Positions 59,539 through 64,000 of a DNA stretch of 64,000 nucleotides are shown one piece after another. Source of the stretch: JAZQHR01 sp045540815 (GTDB lineage Bacteria; Bacillota; Clostridia; UMGS1810); contig JAZQHY010000040.1 of assembly GCA_045540815.1 (NCBI GenBank), positions 49,169-113,168 on the forward strand, read 5' to 3'. Position numbers and translations under genes: made by a program. Position 1 is the first letter of the stretch. Every line of letters begins with the position of its first letter. Below the pieces are notes generated by a model. That model was not told where the DNA came from, searched no databases, and saw only the letters and a list, made by a program, of their open reading frames with translations.

Positions 59539-60699
59539 ATGGAACAGAAAATAAAAGCATCAGTAGAAAAATTTGAAGCACTTGTTAGAAATCAGCTTGA
59601 AAGAGTAGAGAGAATGAAAGCTGACAAGGATTTTATTGATTATGATAAGCTAGACACAATTATCATAGGTGTTGTAGGCGGCGACGGTATCGGCCCTGCC
59701 ATTACAAACGAGGCACATAGAATACTTGAGTTTTTACTAAAAGACCAGGTTGACGCTGGCAAGATTGAATTTCGTGTGATAGACGGATGTACTATTGAAA
59801 ATCGTGTTAAAGCGGGTAAGGCTATTCCTGACGATGTTCTAGCTGAAATCAAAAAATGTCACGTTCTTCTAAAAGGACCTACTACCACTCCTAGAGCAGG
59901 CGACCCATGGCCAAACATCGAAAGTGCAAACGTTGCTATGAGAAAAGAGCTTGACCTTTTTGCAAACGTTCGTCCTGTAAAGGTGCCTGAAAAAGGTATC
60001 GACTGGACATTCTACAGGGAAAACACAGAAGGCTCATATGCACTTGGCTCAAATGGTGTTCACGTGAATGACGATTTAGCATTCGACTTTTGCGTAACTA
60101 CTACTGAAGGCAGTGAAAGAATAGCAAGAGCAGCTTTTGAATATGCGAAAAAGACAGGAAAAACTCGCGTTACTGCTGTTACAAAGGCAAACGTTGTTAA
60201 AACTACCGACGGAAAATTCTTGAACATCTGTCAGGAGGTTGCAAAGGATTATCCTGGTATTGAGCTTGACGACTGGTATATCGACATTATGACTGCAAAG
60301 CTTGTCGATGAAAAGAGAAGAACACAGTTCCAGGTGTTAGTTCTTCCAAACCTTTACGGTGATATCCTAACCGACGAAGCAGCAGAATTCCAGGGCGGTG
60401 TAGGTACTGCAGGAAGCTCAAATATCGGTAAGAAATATGCTATGTTTGAGGCTATTCACGGCTCAGCGCCTAGAATGGTACAGGAAGGCAGAGATAAATA
60501 CGCAGACCCTTGCAGTATTATCCGTGCTGCCGTAATGCTTCTTGAACATATCGGTTTTGTTGATAAAGCGAAAAAGCTCGAAAGAGCACTTGATATATGT
60601 ATGTATGAGGAAAAGAAGCTTGTTATGACAGGCAGAGATACAGGTGCTACCTGCGCCCAGTTTGCAGACTATGTAATGGACACAGTAAAGTCGTTATAA
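59539..60699 (+). CDS. icd: Isocitrate/isopropylmalate-family dehydrogenase (probably isocitrate dehydrogenase)
   Basis: 386 residues. 'GVVGGDGIGPAITNEA', 'FANVRPVK', 'FYRENTEGSYALG', 'VLPNLYGDILTDEAAEFQGG' and 'AIHGSAPR' are family marks. The pairing with aconitase and the substrate loop favour isocitrate. I could not decide between NAD and NADP. The N-terminal 35 residues are a charged helical extension. Confidence 0.9.
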   Translation: MEQKIKASVEKFEALVRNQLERVERMKADKDFIDYDKLDTIIIGVVGGDGIGPAITNEAHRILEFLLKDQVDAGKIEFRVIDGCTIENRVKAGKAIPDDVLAEIKKCHVLLKGPTTTPRAGDPWPNIESANVAMRKELDLFANVRPVKVPEKGIDWTFYRENTEGSYALGSNGVHVNDDLAFDFCVTTTEGSERIARAAFEYAKKTGKTRVTAVTKANVVKTTDGKFLNICQEVAKDYPGIELDDWYIDIMTAKLVDEKRRTQFQVLVLPNLYGDILTDEAAEFQGGVGTAGSSNIGKKYAMFEAIHGSAPRMVQEGRDKYADPCSIIRAAVMLLEHIGFVDKAKKLERALDICMYEEKKLVMTGRDTGATCAQFADYVMDTVKSL

Positions 60700-60722
60700 T
60701 GTAGAAAGAAAGAGGATTTAAT

Positions 60723-61397
60723 ATGAAATGTGAGGGTGATAGACACTCTTTGGGTGTCAAGGTTTTTGAAGAACTCAAAAACGATATCCTGAATTTAAAT
60801 TATTTAAGTGGTGATACACTAGTTGAAAATTCTTTGTGTATGAAGTATAATGTAAGCAGAACTCCAGTTCGTGAAGCTTTAAAACAGCTCGAACAGGAGG
60901 GACTAATTAGCGTTGTTCCAAACAAAAGTGCGGTTGTTGTGGGCATCTCCGATGAAGATATTATCGATATTTTTGATATTAGAATAAGGCTTGAAGGCCT
61001 TGCGGCGGCTAAGGCTGCAAAAAATATCGATGATAAGGAAATCGATGATTTAAAAGAGAGCCTTGATATACTCTCGTCGCATATTGAAGAAGGTAATTTT
61101 GAAAATATAGGAAGTATTGACACAAAGTTTCACGATGTTATATACAGGGCTTCAAAATCAAGTCCGCTTAGAACAATTCTTCACAATTTTCATCATTATA
61201 CAAAAATGGCGAGAACAAGGTCATTTAAAGGCCCTAACCGTGCTATGGCGACAATTTCAGAGCATAAGGCGATATTTGATGCAATTTGCAATCACGACTC
61301 CGAGCTTGCAATGAAGCTTTCTGTCGAACACGTCGAACACGCGAAGAATAATTATCTTCATATGCTGGAGGTGGATAGGGAATGCCTGAAAAAGTAG
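60723..61397 (+). CDS. GntR-family regulator, FadR/FCD subfamily
   Basis: 224 residues: winged helix ('VENSLCMKYNVSRTPVREALKQLEQEGLISVVPNKSAVVV') and an FCD ligand domain with the metal-type histidines (FHDVIYR, EHKAIFDAI, HVEHAKNN). Encoded behind acn-icd and overlapping rex by 16 bases. The palindromes over the acn promoter are its likely sites, giving feedback control; the ligand is probably an organic acid such as citrate. Confidence 0.93.
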   Translation: MKCEGDRHSLGVKVFEELKNDILNLNYLSGDTLVENSLCMKYNVSRTPVREALKQLEQEGLISVVPNKSAVVVGISDEDIIDIFDIRIRLEGLAAAKAAKNIDDKEIDDLKESLDILSSHIEEGNFENIGSIDTKFHDVIYRASKSSPLRTILHNFHHYTKMARTRSFKGPNRAMATISEHKAIFDAICNHDSELAMKLSVEHVEHAKNNYLHMLEVDRECLKK

Positions 61398-62008
61398 TTT
61401 CACAGGCAGTCATCAAAAGGTTACCTAGATACTATAGATATTTAGGAGAGCTTTTGGAAAAAGGTGTTTATAAAATATCCTCAAAAAGTTTGAGTCAAAA
61501 AATGGAGGTTACAGATTCTCAGATAAGACAGGATTTAAACTGCTTTGGCGGATTTGGTCAGCAGGGATACGGTTATAATGTCGAACTACTACATAAGAAA
61601 ATTGGAGCAATCCTTGGTCTTGACAGGGGATTTAAAACAATTATTATAGGTGCAGGACATCTTGGTCACGCACTTGCAAATCATTCTAATTTTGAAAAAC
61701 GAGGCTTTAAAATGGTGGGAATATTTGATTCTAATCCAAAGCTTACGGGAACTATGGTTGGAAATATGTCAGTGAAAAATTATGATGATTTGCCTGAGTT
61801 TGTGAAGACAGAAAAACCCGACGTTGCGATACTTGCTATTCCCAAAAATGCAGTCGACAGGGTAGCTTCTGACGTGATAGGACTCGGGATAAAAGGAATA
61901 TGGAATTTCTCCTATGGAGAATTAAAAGTTCCTGAAGACGTAGCAGTGGAAAATGTTCATTTAAGTGATTCTTTAATGACACTTTCGTATAAGTTAACAA
62001 ATTTATAA
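61382..62008 (+). CDS. rex: Redox-sensing repressor Rex
   Basis: 208 residues. N-terminal winged helix ('VIKRLPRYYRYLGELLEKGVYKISSKSLSQKM') and Rossmann domain with 'GAGHLGHALANH' that reads NADH/NAD. Rex normally controls fermentative genes. GGAGG lies nine bases before the ATG. Co-transcription with acn and icd would link carbon and redox control. Confidence 0.96.
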   Translation: MPEKVVSQAVIKRLPRYYRYLGELLEKGVYKISSKSLSQKMEVTDSQIRQDLNCFGGFGQQGYGYNVELLHKKIGAILGLDRGFKTIIIGAGHLGHALANHSNFEKRGFKMVGIFDSNPKLTGTMVGNMSVKNYDDLPEFVKTEKPDVAILAIPKNAVDRVASDVIGLGIKGIWNFSYGELKVPEDVAVENVHLSDSLMTLSYKLTNL

Positions 62009-62020
62009 ATATGTTTTGAA

Positions 62021-62055
62021 AAATGCGCGGCAAAAGTGACCGCGCATTTTTTTGT
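62021..62055. terminator. Terminator after rex
   Basis: Stem AAAATGCGCGG / CCGCGCATTTT followed by T run; also usable on the other strand. Confidence 0.85.
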
Positions 62056-62228
62056 TATTTTTCTTCGTTTATATTTTCTAAGGCAACTTTGACAGCCTCA
62101 ACTACAAATGCTGTAAATGTACAATTTTTGCCCTCGATAGCTTTTTCTACATCTTCTATTATGTTATTAGGAAATCTGATGCACTTATTTGTTGTTGGTG
62201 GAATTGATGGTATTTTAAATTTTTTCAT
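62055..62228 (-). CDS. Small ribbon-helix-helix-like protein
   Basis: 57 residues from ATG 62228 (AGAGGTGATA upstream). 'MKKFKIPSIPPTTNKCIRFPN' then 'FTAFVVEAVKVALENI', a strand-helix-helix order like the YlcI/RHH proteins scattered in Clostridia. Possibly a DNA-binding dimer; targets unknown. Confidence 0.8.
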   Translation of the reverse strand: MKKFKIPSIPPTTNKCIRFPNNIIEDVEKAIEGKNCTFTAFVVEAVKVALENINEEK

Positions 62229-62290
62229 ATTATCACCTCTGCAATACAATTATATATAAATACATCCTTATAGTATGCATAACAAAAGTA

Positions 62291-62319
62291 TTGCAATGCT
62301 TAAATATATATGATAAAAT
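62291..62319 (+). promoter_or_regulatory. Promoter of eno
   Basis: TTGCAA 62291-62296, 17-base spacer, TGa-TAAAAT 62314-62319 (extended -10). Confidence 0.65.
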
Positions 62320-62380
62320 ATTATATATTATAAAAATATGGAAATACTACCTGTATATTTCTAGTATGGAGGTAATGAAA

Positions 62381-63673
62381 ATGAAAAAATGTTTTACTAT
62401 AGCAAAAGTGTTTGCAAGAGAAATTCTTGACTCAAGAGGTAACCCCACCGTTGAGGTGGACGTCACGCTAAACGACGGTTCAGTAGGAACTGCTGCTGTT
62501 CCTTCGGGTGCTTCCACAGGTGTTTACGAGGCAGTTGAACTTCGCGACGGTGACAAATCGAGATACCTTGGCAGAGGTGTCCAAAAAGCTGTTGCCAACG
62601 TAAATAACATTATCGCTCCCAGACTTACAGGTGAAAATGCACTTGACCAAAGAAAAATTGATGGTACAATGCGAAAACTTGACGGAACTCAAAACAAAGA
62701 AAACCTTGGCGCAAACGCTATTCTTGGTGTATCTCTCGCTTGTGCTAAAGCTGCCTCAAATGCGCTTGGTATTGAACTTTATCAGTACATCGGCGGCGCG
62801 CACGCCCACGTGTTACCTACACCGATGATGAACATTTTAAACGGTGGAGCGCACGCAAACAACAACGTGGATATACAAGAGTTTATGATTATGCCGGTCG
62901 GTGCTCAAAGCTTTGCTGATGCGCTTAGAATGTGTACAGAGGTTTTTCACACACTTAAAGGCTTACTCGCAGATATGGGAAATACTACGTCTGTAGGCGA
63001 TGAAGGTGGATTTGCGCCAATGCTTGAAAAAGACGAAGACGCACTTAAAGTCATTGTTCAGGCTATTGAAAAGGCAGGGTACAACACCAATTTTGATTTT
63101 AAAATAGCCATTGACGCTGCGGCTTCTGAATGGGCGACAGATAAAGGTGATTACGTTATGCCAAAGTCTGGCATCAGAAAAACTAAGCGTGAAATGGTTG
63201 ATTACTGGAAGGACCTTTGCGACAGATATCCTATTATATCTATAGAGGATGGCGTTGGCGAGGACGACTGGGAGGCGTGGAAGATGCTTACCAATGAGCT
63301 TGGCGACAGAGTTCAGCTTGTTGGTGACGATTTATTCGTTACAAATATCGAGCGACTTTCGGACGGCATCGACAGCGAGGTTGCAAACTCAATACTAATT
63401 AAGTTTAATCAGATAGGTACACTTACCGAAACTCTTGATGCAATTATGATAGCCAAAAGATCGGGGTATACCGCCGTTATATCGCACCGCTCTGGTGAAA
63501 CGGAGGATACCACCATCGCGGATATTGCAGTTGCTGTAAATGCTGGTCAAATTAAAACAGGTGCTCCGTCGAGAAGCGACAGAGTGGCGAAATATAACAG
63601 ACTTCTCCGTATTGAAGAACAGCTTGCAGATTCCTCGAGATATTACGGAATAAATTCCTTCTATAATATATAA
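62381..63673 (+). CDS. eno: Enolase
   Basis: 430 residues from ATG 62381, eight bases after GGAGG (62368-62372); the ATG at 62375 is too close, and longer starts run into the promoter. 'AREILDSRGNPTVEVDV', 'GDDLFVTN', 'SHRSGETEDT' and 'KTGAPSRSDRVAKYNRLLRIE' contain the metal ligands and catalytic Lys. Glycolytic 2-phosphoglycerate dehydratase. Confidence 0.98.
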   Translation: MKKCFTIAKVFAREILDSRGNPTVEVDVTLNDGSVGTAAVPSGASTGVYEAVELRDGDKSRYLGRGVQKAVANVNNIIAPRLTGENALDQRKIDGTMRKLDGTQNKENLGANAILGVSLACAKAASNALGIELYQYIGGAHAHVLPTPMMNILNGGAHANNNVDIQEFMIMPVGAQSFADALRMCTEVFHTLKGLLADMGNTTSVGDEGGFAPMLEKDEDALKVIVQAIEKAGYNTNFDFKIAIDAAASEWATDKGDYVMPKSGIRKTKREMVDYWKDLCDRYPIISIEDGVGEDDWEAWKMLTNELGDRVQLVGDDLFVTNIERLSDGIDSEVANSILIKFNQIGTLTETLDAIMIAKRSGYTAVISHRSGETEDTTIADIAVAVNAGQIKTGAPSRSDRVAKYNRLLRIEEQLADSSRYYGINSFYNI

Positions 63674-63718
63674 TGAATTATTGGTAGAGAAACAGCTGCT
63701 AATATAATATGTAAACAT

Positions 63719-63763
63719 TATCCCTTTGTCTGTGCAAAGTGTGCAGGCAAAGGGATTTTTATA
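63719..63763 (+). terminator. Terminator after eno
   Basis: Stem ATCCCTTTG...CTG / CAG..CAAAGGGAT followed by TTTTTAT. Confidence 0.8.
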
Positions 63764-63844
63764 TAGAAAAGCAAGGAACATTTCATTCTCTTTTGTGACG
63801 TTTGCACAAGTTTAAAAAAATTTTAAAAAAGTTTAAAAAAAGTG

Positions 63845-64000
63845 TTGACATTGGGCGGGAAAAGTGATAATATAAACAAGTCGCGTGTGCGACAGTTGGT
63901 CTTTGAAAAATAAACAGCATAAAGTGTGTTCTCTGTTAAGAGAACTTTGAGTAACAAGCTTTTTAAGCTAGTAAAGTAATTTTGAGCTAACAAATTAACT
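63845..64000 (+). promoter_or_regulatory. rRNA-operon promoter and leader (16S lies beyond the window)
   Basis: TTGACA 63845-63850, 17-base spacer, TGa-TAATAT 63868-63873; a GTCGC/GCGAC hairpin at 63880-63893; then 'GGTCTTTGAAAAATAAACAGC' related to the antitermination/leader sequence found before 16S genes in Bacillota. The A/T-rich stretch 63800-63840 may be an UP element. No 16S sequence is reached. Confidence 0.65.

Noticed and set aside
1..64000. CRISPR array, prophage, IS transposase or tRNA genes
   Set aside because: No regularly spaced repeats, no phage or transposase motifs, and no cloverleaf-like segment noticed; a tRNA scan could still find one that I missed.

Overview
The window reads as the chromosome of a low-GC, spore-forming member of the Clostridia (Bacillota). 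Evidence: AT-rich intergenic DNA, AGGAGG-type ribosome sites, consensus sigma-A promoters with 17-base spacers, sporulation genes (spoIVA, dpaA/dpaB, ytfJ/gerW, a GerS-like lipoprotein), and Bacillota synteny blocks: rplU-prp-rpmA-obg, yhbY-nadD-yqeK-LCP-rsfS-leuS, greA-lysS, acpS-(lipoprotein)-alr-ndoAI-ndoA, yaaO-darA-holB-ricT and scpA-scpB. No genus can be fixed from sequence reading alone. I saw no prophage, IS transposase, CRISPR array, tRNA or complete rRNA gene.

1-6.4 kb is the accessory part: the tail of a probable PqqD-like protein, an ER-type (Ser-His) S26 peptidase, an ABC exporter, an abundant-looking secreted protein, a 67-residue Ser/Thr-rich peptide, an HprK-like kinase and an S-layer-homology protein. 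Together they look like a maturation and export locus for a modified peptide or protein. 6.5-16.8 kb: uppP, dusB, the dipicolinate synthase pair divergent from spoIVA, recR, greA-lysS, a membrane protein and an orphan SigB/F-type sigma factor. 16.9-25.1 kb: L21/Prp/L27, Obg and the long yhbY-to-leuS operon. 25.2-32.3 kb: a polysaccharide deacetylase, a tiny Xre regulator with a perfect operator, the ndoA/ndoAI toxin-antitoxin pair, alr, a GerS-like lipoprotein, an AcpS-NnrD fusion and two unknown genes.

32.3-39.6 kb: a divergent GH3 lipoprotein, a YtrA-type GntR/ABC operon with its operator, and a D,D-carboxypeptidase homologue that has lost all three catalytic motifs. 39.6-49.4 kb: an unlisted 48-residue Asn/Gln-rich microprotein, FemX-like ligase plus second racemase, a YaaO-like decarboxylase without its PLP lysine, darA, holB, ricT, mtaB, a Crh-like HPr and an M20 amidohydrolase. 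49.5-57.3 kb: a ten-gene run lysA-M50 protease-scpAB-DUF2953-ytfJ-dacF-rluB-GNAT-hslO. 57.5-62 kb: an aconitase-isocitrate dehydrogenase-GntR-rex operon whose promoter is covered by three copies of a palindrome. 62.3-64 kb: enolase, then an rRNA-operon promoter and leader running off the right edge.

The best leads are the left-edge export locus with its small peptide, the cluster of catalytically degenerate enzymes (carboxypeptidase, decarboxylase, GH3, HPr), and the microprotein behind a sigma-G-like promoter.
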